From contig NZ_JALU01000016.1 in NCBI RefSeq assembly GCF_000525775.1, forward strand, positions 124,001-188,000: a stretch of 64,000 bases of DNA, read 5' to 3'. A model generated the notes under the pieces. It was not told the DNA's origin and did not search any database. It saw nothing but the letters and a program-made list of their open reading frames with translations. Source of the DNA: Mogibacterium timidum ATCC 33093. GTDB taxonomy: Bacteria > Bacillota > Clostridia > Peptostreptococcales > Anaerovoracaceae. Below, in pieces: positions 36,331 to 44,257 of this stretch. The translations under genes were made by a program, and so were the position numbers. The number at the start of each line of letters is the position of its first letter. Position 1 is the stretch's first letter.

Positions 36331-36388
36331 ATGTGTAAGAGCAGCACCTATATTTTATTACGAATAGCCAAAATTTATTCACAAATCA

Positions 36389-37603
36389 TTAATTGTCTTC
36401 AGGGAGATCCGATTTGATCAACGATTCGCCATAGCCGAGCATATTACATGCTGTCTCCTCAATTGCGTCAGCCATTACGGAAGCGTCATCGAGATTTTCA
36501 GCACAGAAAATAGGACCCCTGTTTGCGATGACGCAGATGCTGTTGTTTTCAAGTGCTGTGAGAACGCTGTTAATAAATTCAGGTGTATGCGGCTCAACGT
36601 GCTTGCTTGCGCTTACATCACCCAGAATCGCATGAAGACCGGGATCGGAAATTCTGAAACCGGCTTGTGCTGCGGCGAACACGCTTAAACCGTGCGAGTG
36701 AGTCCGGATAATCGCGTTCCATTCAGGATGGGCTCTGTAAATGGCAGCATGCAAATCAAATTCACTGGAAGGAACTCTTTGAATATGTTCGTATTCAAGC
36801 GTATTTATATCCACCTTGACTATGTCCTCGGTACGAATGTTGGCGTATTCCATGGCAGATGGAGTTACAAGCATCTCCTGACTATTGAGTCGAACGGACA
36901 TATTGCCCCATGAACCGTGGAATAGACCAAGATACTTGAGCTTGTGACTGCAATCAATCATGTCATTTCTTATCTTGAATTCGTCTTGGGAAATATTTAC
37001 AAAATCAACCTGACCGCCTGAGTTGACGTTTGAATACATACTGTTATGTAATCTGTTCGTCCTGATAGCCTCTTCATCAGTCAAATGCTTGATGCCTCCG
37101 ATTTTGCTTCCATACATTTCGGCTTCTATGCTCTTCTCTATGATCTTCACTATTGAAACAGCATCCTTCATGTTGTCACTGACACTGAAAATACCTTTTC
37201 CTCGAACTAAGCAACCGGATCTGTTTTTGAGTGCAGCCAGCAGTTGCTTTGATGTTGTATCCTCGGCGACTCTGACATCCTGACCGACAAGCCCTGCCAA
37301 ATCATATAGCGCAGGCTTCATGAGCTTTGCAGTTGAGGAGTAGAGCGCAGAAGGCTCCGTGCAGGCAAATATCATGACGTTTATATCCCTTCTTGAACTC
37401 AAGAGCTTGCCTGCATCACCGGTCTTTATATCATATAGCCGAATATCGGAATTTTTGATTGTATCAAGAACCAGTCCCGGCTTTGACATTAAATAGGTGT
37501 CGTTATCAACACGTATAATAATTGATCCATAGCCCTTAGTGTATCTATCTGTAAAGTCGGAGGAGTATTTTACTATAAGCTCCCTTGCCTGTATTTCGTT
37601 CAT
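36389..37603 (-). CDS. Tandem class II aldolase/adducin-domain protein
   Basis: A 404-residue protein made of two class II aldolase-like halves. The C-terminal half (about 210-395) keeps the family's core: GSWGNMSVR phosphate loop, SSEFDLHAAIYRAHPEWNAIIRTHSHG with the zinc histidines, and a later His in the HVEPHTPEF region. The N-terminal half (about 1-190; GYGSIIIRVDNDTYLMSKPG) has the fold pattern but no HxH motif. Such enzymes cleave or epimerise sugar phosphates (fuculose- or ribulose-phosphate type) or decarboxylate; the substrate is unknown. AGAGGT precedes the start. The 215-nt gap to the next gene holds no further gene. Confidence 0.82.
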   Translation of the reverse strand: MNEIQARELIVKYSSDFTDRYTKGYGSIIIRVDNDTYLMSKPGLVLDTIKNSDIRLYDIKTGDAGKLLSSRRDINVMIFACTEPSALYSSTAKLMKPALYDLAGLVGQDVRVAEDTTSKQLLAALKNRSGCLVRGKGIFSVSDNMKDAVSIVKIIEKSIEAEMYGSKIGGIKHLTDEEAIRTNRLHNSMYSNVNSGGQVDFVNISQDEFKIRNDMIDCSHKLKYLGLFHGSWGNMSVRLNSQEMLVTPSAMEYANIRTEDIVKVDINTLEYEHIQRVPSSEFDLHAAIYRAHPEWNAIIRTHSHGLSVFAAAQAGFRISDPGLHAILGDVSASKHVEPHTPEFINSVLTALENNSICVIANRGPIFCAENLDDASVMADAIEETACNMLGYGESLIKSDLPEDN

Positions 37604-37819
37604 TTCTATACCTCTTTTATTCTAAAAGCACCTGTAAGGATGCCAGTTCGTTTCAAAAAATCAGGTCACGAGGATACGTGCCTTTCTAAATGTTTGTATT
37701 CGATCATCCGGCTGATTAAAGACAGCTAAATTATACCATCGCCCATATATCTTATGTGGAGAGCAAAAGGAAACTTACACATATTAACTTAATGTATATG
37801 TGATATATGTGAGCGCTGC

Positions 37820-39319
37820 TCATCTGTCCCGATCGGTGTTTAATGAGCAGTAGCTGATTATAGCATCAGTCACACCATCCCAAGATGCCATGTGTGTATC
37901 GGGGTATACGTAATGAGGATTGCTTCTTCTGTTTGCTGCAAGCTTTAACGCTTCCTTGATCCCGAACTTGAGTCTTCGCTTAAAATTCGGAATTTCAGTA
38001 TCATAAGGTATTCCGGGTTTTTTCATCATAGGCGGCTCTATGAGGATGGTATTATCATATAGAACCTTGTCGGACAGCCAGCTTTTGATGCCGGGAAGGC
38101 TTGTGCAGACAGGGATCGCCCCGGACGCCATAGCTTCTATGAGAACAAGAGGAAGTCCTTCGTAATATGAAGGCAGGACAAATATGTCGCTATCTCGGAA
38201 TGCTGTGGCGAGCTCTTGCTGGGACAGCATTCCGAGATAGCGCGCCGGAAACGGCAGCGCTTCGGTGCCGGGGTTGAAGACCTGACCGGCACCGGCGGTC
38301 ACGCCCGGATTCGGTGCGGTTTCAGCATTCCACGGGCGCGGCCCGAGCTTGCCCGCTTTCAGAACCGGCTTCCCCGATAGCCTCCGGGAGATTCCTTCCT
38401 CTTGACAACCGCCGGCAAGCAGAAGCTCAAAAGCGGGAATTTCCTGATCGTAATACAGCTCAGACAAGGCATCTATAAGAGGAAGAATTCCCTTAGCCGT
38501 ACTGAGCTTGCCGGCATAGATAATTCTATACGGCTTATCTGATTCAAAGCCGTATGATTCAGGAATATCCGAACACAGCTTATCGATTTCGGATTTATCC
38601 GTTGCAGGCTTATCTGCAGCATCATTGTGCGAATTAAGAGTGTCAGCCTTAATCCCATCAGCAGCAAGGCTGTCCGAACTTCTGTTGAATATTTCATCAT
38701 TGTATCCGCTGCCGATGACCTTGATCTTGTTAGTATCAATTCCATACAGGTTTGTAATCTGCGCCTTTTGCTCGTCATGCAGAGCAAAAATTCCGTCAAT
38801 CCGCTTGATTCCGAACTTAACGCAGTCCTGTAGAAAATCGCAGCTCTGAAACTGCCTTATGTCGGAACCGTGCGAGATTCCATAGATTTTTCCATGAAAG
38901 CTTTCGTCGGCAAAATCTGTTATTATATCCGGCATCATAGCGGTGAGCAGAAATAGATGATGGCAGAGGATGATATCCGGATCGAGATCGCGGATAGCCT
39001 TTCCGATCGCATTTCCAAAAGCTGCGTAGAGCTCTTCTGCCATATCCTCCGAGACCGAGCTGTACAGGGTGGAAGGGTATGGCATGACATCGGACATACC
39101 AAGTATCTTATATGGAATATCGCCATGCGATTCGTCGTGCGAGTAATATACGGGATATGCGCGGACGGATTCGGGAAATTCCAAAACATCCTCGTGATAC
39201 ACCCCGGCAACTACGGCCTGTTCGTGTCCGGAGTGATCAAAAGATTTGACGAGCTCGGTCAGATATACGCCGCTACCGGTCGAGTGCGGCTTCTGTGTGC
39301 TTATACTCAAGATTTTCAT
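37820..39319 (-). CDS. GT4-type glycosyltransferase with palindromic in-frame insert
   Basis: A GT-B fold glycosyltransferase of about 499 residues. The N-terminal domain has the KPHSTGSGVYLTELVKSF nucleotide-sugar loop; the C-terminal domain has IIYAGKLSTAKGILPLIDAL, SDIFVLPSYYEGLPLVLIEAMASG (family E-x7-E motif) and PGIKSWL. It would transfer a sugar from a nucleotide donor; the acceptor is unknown. Two stretches look foreign: a low-complexity Asp/Ala-rich linker (about 217-245) and a GC-rich, Pro/Gly-rich segment at 38243-38385, with a perfect 19-bp inverted repeat beside it. The start is uncertain: ATG at 39319 begins the conserved MKILSIST strand, while a frame from 39403 is longer; neither has a good ribosome site. 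Confidence 0.87.
   Translation of the reverse strand: MKILSISTQKPHSTGSGVYLTELVKSFDHSGHEQAVVAGVYHEDVLEFPESVRAYPVYYSHDESHGDIPYKILGMSDVMPYPSTLYSSVSEDMAEELYAAFGNAIGKAIRDLDPDIILCHHLFLLTAMMPDIITDFADESFHGKIYGISHGSDIRQFQSCDFLQDCVKFGIKRIDGIFALHDEQKAQITNLYGIDTNKIKVIGSGYNDEIFNRSSDSLAADGIKADTLNSHNDAADKPATDKSEIDKLCSDIPESYGFESDKPYRIIYAGKLSTAKGILPLIDALSELYYDQEIPAFELLLAGGCQEEGISRRLSGKPVLKAGKLGPRPWNAETAPNPGVTAGAGQVFNPGTEALPFPARYLGMLSQQELATAFRDSDIFVLPSYYEGLPLVLIEAMASGAIPVCTSLPGIKSWLSDKVLYDNTILIEPPMMKKPGIPYDTEIPNFKRRLKFGIKEALKLAANRRSNPHYVYPDTHMASWDGVTDAIISYCSLNTDRDR
38188..38385 (-). repeat. Palindromic, GC-rich in-frame insert within the glycosyltransferase
   Basis: A perfect 19-bp inverted repeat (38188-38206 with 38224-38242, arms CGCTATCTCGGAATGCTGT) lies at the edge of a GC-rich stretch to about 38385 that contains another inverted repeat, CGGTGCCGG (38263-38271) with CCGGCACCG (38286-38294). 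The frame stays open through it, coding a Pro/Gly/Ala-rich segment absent from typical GT4 enzymes at this point. It resembles in-frame palindromic insertion elements known in other bacteria (such as Rickettsia palindromic elements). Confidence 0.6.
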
Positions 39320-39448
39320 AGTGGTTCTATTGTCTAATAAGAAATTTGCACTGTCAATATCAATCTCGGAACTAAAAATTCTATCAACCGATATTTTCCG
39401 CATAACGAATTAAATGCTCGAAATACGGAAAAATTTTGCCGATTTATG

Positions 39449-39477
39449 TTGACTAACTCGAACCCAGATAGTATATT
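39449..39477 (+). promoter_or_regulatory. Promoter of the iclR gene
   Basis: TTGACT (39449-39454), 17-nt spacer, TATATT (39472-39477); the transcript would start near 39484, giving a leader of about 28 nt to the ATG at 39512. Confidence 0.75.
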
Positions 39478-39511
39478 TTGAATTGTGAAAAGGTAGTGAA
39501 AGGAAGATCCT

Positions 39512-40252
39512 ATGGCAGAGCGCAACAGTTCACTTGAGAAGGCGTTGAAAGTGCTGGATTTATATCAATCTCAGAGTCGCCTGACGTTAACTTCTATAGC
39601 GCAGCAGACGGGACTTTCCAACGCTGCAATAAGCAGAATTCTCAATTCGCTTGAGGAGATGAAGTACATCTATAAGGATAAAATTGATGGTGGTTATTAT
39701 CTGACCGATAGAGTGTTCACCTTGAGCCGCAATACTAATATACAGAAGCAGATCGTGAACATGCTTGACGAGCCGGTAGCGAGGCTGTGTAGAAAGTGCG
39801 GTCTGGCGGTAACTGTTTCCGTGCGTCAAGGGCTAAAGTCATACATAGCTATTCGTAAGAATCCATATCAGGGGATTGCCGTAGTGGTCAGCTCGGAGGA
39901 GATGATGAGCCTCAACCTGACCGCAGCTGGCAAGGTGCTCACAGCTTTTTCAGGGGAGTCTGACAAGCTGGTAGACGAGATAGATTATGTTCGTCTGACA
40001 GACAAGAGCATTGTTGATAAGGAAGAGTACAAGATGCTTCTTGAAGAGGTCAAGGAGGAGAAGCTGGCTTACGATATGGAAGAGGTTACAGAAGGTCTCG
40101 TATGTGTAGCCGCACCGGTTTTATCGACAGACGGAACTGCTATATGTGCGATCAGCGTCAGCGGATACAAGGAGAGGATGGTCAGAAGTCTTTACTCTGT
40201 AATCCCAAGACTGCAGGACACAGCTTCTGAATGTGAAAATCTGTTGAGATAG
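39512..40252 (+). CDS. IclR-family transcriptional regulator
   Basis: A 246-residue IclR regulator: N-terminal winged helix (residues 5-65; LEKALKVLDLYQSQSRLTLTSIAQQTGLSNAAISRILNSLEE) and a GAF-like effector domain (about 75-245; LNLTAAGKVLTAF is the typical hinge region). IclR proteins usually sense small organic acids. It stands 86 nt upstream of and co-directional with the P-loop gene and the VOR operon, so it may regulate 2-oxoacid oxidation. AAAGGAAG precedes the start. Confidence 0.92.
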   Translation: MAERNSSLEKALKVLDLYQSQSRLTLTSIAQQTGLSNAAISRILNSLEEMKYIYKDKIDGGYYLTDRVFTLSRNTNIQKQIVNMLDEPVARLCRKCGLAVTVSVRQGLKSYIAIRKNPYQGIAVVVSSEEMMSLNLTAAGKVLTAFSGESDKLVDEIDYVRLTDKSIVDKEEYKMLLEEVKEEKLAYDMEEVTEGLVCVAAPVLSTDGTAICAISVSGYKERMVRSLYSVIPRLQDTASECENLLR

Positions 40253-40337
40253 GTAGCGTATTGTATGCCCTCCGATCTGCCGGAAAATGCGGACATGGGG
40301 CCAATTATATGAAATATTTTGTAGATGAGGTAGTTGG

Positions 40338-41045
40338 ATGAGTATTTTCTACGAGATGGACAAGAATTTCGGGGATCTTCTCGATGAGAAGAAAAATTTC
40401 TTATTTATAGGGGAAGCCGGAAGTGGCAAGAGCGAGATAGTCTTGAACGTAGCTGCCAAGCTGGCAGAGAAGACCGGCAGCAGGGTTCAGGTGTTCGACA
40501 TGGATCAGAGCAAGCCCCTATACCGCTCCAGAGATATGAAGGATGCATTCGCCCATAAGGGTGTAGAGATAAATTATCAGCTGCAATTTCTTGATGCGCC
40601 AACGGTTGTTGGAGGTGTTGCCGAATCGCTTATGGACAAGGACGTGTATACGATTCTTGATATCGGCGGCGGACACAATGCGTCGAGAGTTGTCGGCGTG
40701 TACTCACATCTGTTAAAGGATGACAATACGGTTCCTGTGTACATCATTAATCCGTTTAGACCGTGGACCAAGAGTCTGCAGTCGATTAATGAGACCATGA
40801 GCGAAATTGTCACTGCGGCCAGGTTGAATCGCATCTACATTTTAGGTAATCCTAATCTGGGTTACCGGACGAGTGTTGAAGACTTCATGGAAGGGCTTGA
40901 GAAGCTCGATGAGATGCTGGGAGAGTTTGTAACCGTTGGCAGTCTCGTAGTTAGGGAGGATATCTTTGAGGAGGCTAGTGCCAGGACCGACAGATATTTG
41001 TTCCCGATCGAGTTGTTCCTGACTTATTCATGGGTTGATCGCTAA
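40338..41045 (+). CDS. P-loop ATP/GTP-binding protein of the VOR operon
   Basis: A 235-residue nucleotide-binding protein: Walker A GEAGSGKS (residues 25-32), a QVFDMDQSKPLYRSRD segment, and a TILDIGGGHNASRV Walker B-like region. It resembles SIMIBI-type ATPases that handle metal or cofactor insertion, but I cannot name a family function. It lies 27 nt before the ferredoxin subunit gene, in the same direction. A chaperone or assembly role for the oxidoreductase is a reasonable guess from position only. Confidence 0.75.
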   Translation: MSIFYEMDKNFGDLLDEKKNFLFIGEAGSGKSEIVLNVAAKLAEKTGSRVQVFDMDQSKPLYRSRDMKDAFAHKGVEINYQLQFLDAPTVVGGVAESLMDKDVYTILDIGGGHNASRVVGVYSHLLKDDNTVPVYIINPFRPWTKSLQSINETMSEIVTAARLNRIYILGNPNLGYRTSVEDFMEGLEKLDEMLGEFVTVGSLVVREDIFEEASARTDRYLFPIELFLTYSWVDR

Positions 41046-41072
41046 AACATTTTATTTAAGGAGGTAATGTTG

Positions 41073-41285
41073 ATGGCTAAAGGTAGAGTCGAAATCAATG
41101 CCGAGGCGTGCAAGTCGTGCCAGTACTGTGTGATTTCATGTCCGAAGAAAGTCCTCGTTATCGGTGAAAATGTTAACTCTAAGGGATATCCTTATTCAGT
41201 TGCAGCTACACCGGAAAATTGCATCGGCTGCGCTATGTGCGCGCAGATATGCCCGGAGGCTTGTATTGAGGTTTGGAGAGATTAG
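41073..41285 (+). CDS. 2-oxoacid:ferredoxin oxidoreductase delta (ferredoxin) subunit
   Basis: A 70-residue 8Fe ferredoxin: two CxxCxxCxxxCP sets (CKSCQYCVISCP and CIGCAMCAQICP). It carries electrons from the thiamine-diphosphate site to external ferredoxin. AAGGAGG (41058-41064) is 8 nt before the ATG at 41073; an ATG at 41067 is too close to it. First subunit gene of the four-subunit oxidoreductase, 15 nt before the alpha gene. Confidence 0.93.
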   Translation: MAKGRVEINAEACKSCQYCVISCPKKVLVIGENVNSKGYPYSVAATPENCIGCAMCAQICPEACIEVWRD

Positions 41286-41300
41286 TAAAGGAGGAACGAT

Positions 41301-42380
41301 ATGGCAGAACGTGTATTTATGAAGGGCTGTGAAGCTATTGCGGAAGCAGCTGTTAGGGCAGGATGTCGTTTCTTTGCTGGTTATCCGATTACACCACAGA
41401 ACGAAATTCCTGAGTATATGGCAAGAAGATTGCCTGAGGTAGGCGGAACATTTGTACAGGGTGAGTCCGAAGTAGCTTCCGTAAACATGCTTTACGGTGC
41501 TGTTTCGACAGGTATCAGAGCTATGAGCTCTTCATCCAGCTGCGGTATCAGCTTGTATTCGGAGGGAATTTCCTTTTGCGCATCTGCCAGATTGCCGGCA
41601 GTTTATGTAAACGTACAGAGAGGCGGCCCCGGAATCGGAGCTATCCAGCCGGCACAGCAGGATTATCTACAGGCAACCAAGGCTTCCGGAAACGGTGGAT
41701 TTAGGATGATTGTTCTTGCGCCTTCCACAGTTCAGGAGTGCGTAGATATGGTATATAAGGCATTTGACTATGCTGAAAGAGATCAGAACCCGGTTCTCGT
41801 ACTCACAGACGGAGTTATGGGAACAATCATGGAGCCGGTAGTTCTTCCTCCAATGAAGTCTGAAGAGGAAATCGCTGAGCTCAGAGACGCATTCGACTAC
41901 AGAGCTATCGTAGGTCACCCCGTTGGTGAGAACGCATTCTGCAGACCCGGCTCAGTAGGAACAGGACAAGAGGCTGTTAACATCGAGGCTGATAAGCTCT
42001 ACAGAACTTGGGATAAGGACGTTGAATATGAAGAGCTTGAGACAGAGGATGCTGAGATTATTATCGCAGCATACGGAATCTCCGCTCGTATCGGCAAGGT
42101 TATCGTAAGAGAACTCAGAAAAGAAGGAGTTAAGATTGGGATGATTAGACCAATTAAGATTTCTCCATTCCCATATGAGGTGTTCGAGAACCTGGACTTC
42201 AACAGAGTTAAGGGAATTCTCGATGTTGAGATGTCCATTCCTGCTCAGATGAGATGGGATGTGGATCACGCAGTTAAGGGCAGAACAGTTATCAAGGAGT
42301 GCCTAAGATCCGGTGGTCAGCTTCTGACTAATGATCAGGTAATGGAAGCTGCTCGTGAACTGATTAAGGAGGTACTATAG
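41301..42380 (+). CDS. vorB: 2-oxoacid:ferredoxin oxidoreductase alpha subunit (VorB type)
   Basis: A 359-residue subunit with the pyruvate:ferredoxin oxidoreductase domain I and II folds: GCEAIAEAAVRAGCRFFAGYPITPQNE, GESEVASVNMLYGA, and QRGGPGIGAIQPAQQDYLQA. With the beta, gamma and delta subunits it oxidises branched-chain 2-oxoacids (or 2-oxoglutarate; the two types are hard to separate) to acyl-CoA and CO2 with reduced ferredoxin. The stop codon is immediately followed by the next start. Codon use looks optimised, fitting high expression. Confidence 0.92.
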   Translation: MAERVFMKGCEAIAEAAVRAGCRFFAGYPITPQNEIPEYMARRLPEVGGTFVQGESEVASVNMLYGAVSTGIRAMSSSSSCGISLYSEGISFCASARLPAVYVNVQRGGPGIGAIQPAQQDYLQATKASGNGGFRMIVLAPSTVQECVDMVYKAFDYAERDQNPVLVLTDGVMGTIMEPVVLPPMKSEEEIAELRDAFDYRAIVGHPVGENAFCRPGSVGTGQEAVNIEADKLYRTWDKDVEYEELETEDAEIIIAAYGISARIGKVIVRELRKEGVKIGMIRPIKISPFPYEVFENLDFNRVKGILDVEMSIPAQMRWDVDHAVKGRTVIKECLRSGGQLLTNDQVMEAARELIKEVL

Positions 42381-43133
42381 ATGGCAAAGGTTTATTCAAG
42401 AACTAAAGGAATTCTTCCTGATACAGTATCCGGATTTTGTCCGGGATGTATGCACGGTACAGTGCACAAGCTAATCGGTGAGGCTGCGGAGGAGCTCGGT
42501 AAGCTGGACAAGCTGGTAAGAGTTGAGGGTGTAGGCTGCTGTGGACTCGGCCAGTTCTACGTTGCTCACGATGCTACAATTTCCGCTCACGGCAGAGCTT
42601 GCGCAGTTGCAACGGGAATCAAGAGATCATCCCCTGATTCACTCGTTTACACATACCAGGGAGATGGAGACCTCGCTTCTATCGGTCTGGCAGAGACAAT
42701 GTCCGCTGCTAACAGGGGTGAGAACTTCACCGTAATCTTCGTCAACAACGGAATTTACGGTATGACAGGTGGTCAGATGGCACCTACTACACTTATCGGA
42801 ATGAATGCTACAACAGCTCCGGAGGGTAGAAAGCCTGAGCTTCACGGGTATCCAATGCACATCGTTGAGATCCTCAACCAGCTGACAGCTCCTTACTATC
42901 TTGAGAGAGTATCTTGCAACACTCCTCAGAATGTAGTCAAGGCTCGCAAGGCGATCAAGAAGGCGTTCCAGTATCAGATAGAAGGTAAAGGCTTCTCTCT
43001 CGTAGAGATCGTAACATCTTGCCCAACTAACTGGGGAATGAGCACACTTGATTCGCTCAAGTTCCTCGAGAATGACATGTTCAATGAGTACCCTCTAGGT
43101 CTCGTAAGAGACAAGGGCGCAGAAGCTAAGTAG
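42381..43133 (+). CDS. vorA: 2-oxoacid:ferredoxin oxidoreductase beta subunit (TPP-binding)
   Basis: A 250-residue thiamine-diphosphate-binding subunit. FCPGCMHGTVHKLIGEA at the N-terminus and the Mg-TPP motif GDGDLASIG...NNGIYGMTGGQMAPTT are clear. Direct abutment with the alpha gene (ATAGATG) shows tight co-translation. The substrate range (2-oxoisovalerate against 2-oxoglutarate) cannot be fixed from the sequence; the name follows the VOR-type subunit lengths and order. Confidence 0.9.
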   Translation: MAKVYSRTKGILPDTVSGFCPGCMHGTVHKLIGEAAEELGKLDKLVRVEGVGCCGLGQFYVAHDATISAHGRACAVATGIKRSSPDSLVYTYQGDGDLASIGLAETMSAANRGENFTVIFVNNGIYGMTGGQMAPTTLIGMNATTAPEGRKPELHGYPMHIVEILNQLTAPYYLERVSCNTPQNVVKARKAIKKAFQYQIEGKGFSLVEIVTSCPTNWGMSTLDSLKFLENDMFNEYPLGLVRDKGAEAK

Positions 43134-43144
43134 GGAGGTTTAGA

Positions 43145-43693
43145 ATGGAAAGAAATTTGATGATTGCCGGATTCGGCGGACAGGGTGTAATGACCATGGG
43201 CAAGCTTTTATCAGAAGCTACTTGCCAGTCAACAGATCTCAACGTAACCTTCTTCCCTTCTTATGGCGCAGCTATGAGAGGTGGTACAGCTAACTGCTAC
43301 GTTGTAATTTCTGATGAAGATATTGGTGCACCGGTATCTAACAGTGTTGATGACCTTGTGGTAATGAACGGACCTTCACTACACAAGTTCCTTCCAACTC
43401 TTAAGAAGGGCGGCACGCTGTTTATCAACAGCTCGATCGTTAAGGATCCAATCGAAAGAGATGACATCACAGTTGTATCGGTTCCTGTTACAGAGATGGC
43501 TCTCGAGATGGGTAACCCAAGAGTTCTCAATATCATAATGCTTGGAGCTTACATTGGCTATTCAAACGCAGTACCGGAGCAGGTTATTTACGACGGAATT
43601 CACCACAAGTTTGAGCACAAGCCTAAGGTGATCCCTCTAAACGACAAGGCATTCCAGACGGGTCTGGATATAGGTGCCGATCACAGGAAGTAA
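43145..43693 (+). CDS. vorC: 2-oxoacid:ferredoxin oxidoreductase gamma subunit
   Basis: A 182-residue CoA-binding gamma domain (GFGGQGVMTMGKLLSEA start; FFPSYGAAMRGGTANC; LGAYIGYSN). It completes the four-subunit enzyme. GGGAGG precedes the start 11 nt after the beta gene. The operon is followed by the structured element at 43736-43817. Confidence 0.92.
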   Translation: MERNLMIAGFGGQGVMTMGKLLSEATCQSTDLNVTFFPSYGAAMRGGTANCYVVISDEDIGAPVSNSVDDLVVMNGPSLHKFLPTLKKGGTLFINSSIVKDPIERDDITVVSVPVTEMALEMGNPRVLNIIMLGAYIGYSNAVPEQVIYDGIHHKFEHKPKVIPLNDKAFQTGLDIGADHRK

Positions 43694-43735
43694 TCGGCGA
43701 TCGCTTGTCAGCAGCAACTATTAATAATCCAACAT

Positions 43736-43817
43736 GTATGAGAAAAGGCAGCTGAAATCAGCCGCCTCAGACTGTAGACAAAGTCTCGCCAAGCAATGGG
43801 CGAGGCTTTTCTCATAC
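43736..43817 (+). ncRNA. Structured element: 12-bp outer stem enclosing two hairpins
   Basis: GTATGAGAAAAG (43736-43747) pairs perfectly with CTTTTCTCATAC (43806-43817). Inside are GCTG/CAGC with flanking GC pairs (43748-43765) and CTCGCC/GGCGAG (43785-43804); AGACT/AGTCT (43769-43786) is an alternative pairing that competes with the last. The final hairpin plus GCTTTTCTC could terminate the oxidoreductase operon. A small RNA or a short inverted-repeat element is also possible. Confidence 0.55.
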
Positions 43818-43902
43818 CTGGAGTTGCTCCGGTAATCTCATGCCCCCTGCTTGTTCACAATGAGTACAATGTGGAGGTGGAGGGAAAGATAATGGCTAGA
43901 GG

Positions 43903-43931
43903 TTGATAATATCACGCTATTTGGATATAAT
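43903..43931 (+). promoter_or_regulatory. Promoter of the metG operon
   Basis: TTGATA (43903-43908), 17-nt spacer, TATAAT (43926-43931): near-consensus, with start expected near 43938, about 43 nt before the ATG at 43981. Confidence 0.85.
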
Positions 43932-43980
43932 CGAGAGTAATATATTCGTGTTTTGTTGCCTTGAAGGCAAGGAGGATATA

Positions 43981-44214
43981 ATGGCTAGAAGAAAACATAT
44001 GACAGATGCAGAGAAGACTTTACTGATTGAAGAGGGGAAGGTAGCGAGAAGACATAAGATGCTCAAGACAAGCATGAAGATTGCGGGATTTGGACTTATT
44101 GTCGGAGCTACACTTGTTGTTGCAACAAAAAAGATTTTTGACGAGATTTTCGTTGAGGATGACTGGTCAGATGTAGACTGGGGCGAGGACGACGAGGATT
44201 ACGGCGTATACTAA
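43981..44214 (+). CDS. Small single-span membrane protein with acidic tail
   Basis: A 77-residue protein: basic N-terminal part (MARRKHMTDAEK...RRHKM), one membrane helix (about residues 33-52, IAGFGLIVGATLVVA) and a strongly acidic C-terminus (DDWSDVDWGEDDEDY). AAGGAGG lies before the ATG. No family recognised. It is the first gene of the transcript leading into metG, 43 nt upstream of that gene. Confidence 0.7.
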   Translation: MARRKHMTDAEKTLLIEEGKVARRHKMLKTSMKIAGFGLIVGATLVVATKKIFDEIFVEDDWSDVDWGEDDEDYGVY

Positions 44215-44257
44215 GCTCTGATATTTGGCATAGATATATAGCTTGAAAGGGATAATG

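Noticed and set aside
43736-43817. tRNA or tmRNA gene
   Set aside because: The cloverleaf features (TPsiC arm, CCA-adjacent acceptor pairing, anticodon loop) are missing despite the nested stems.
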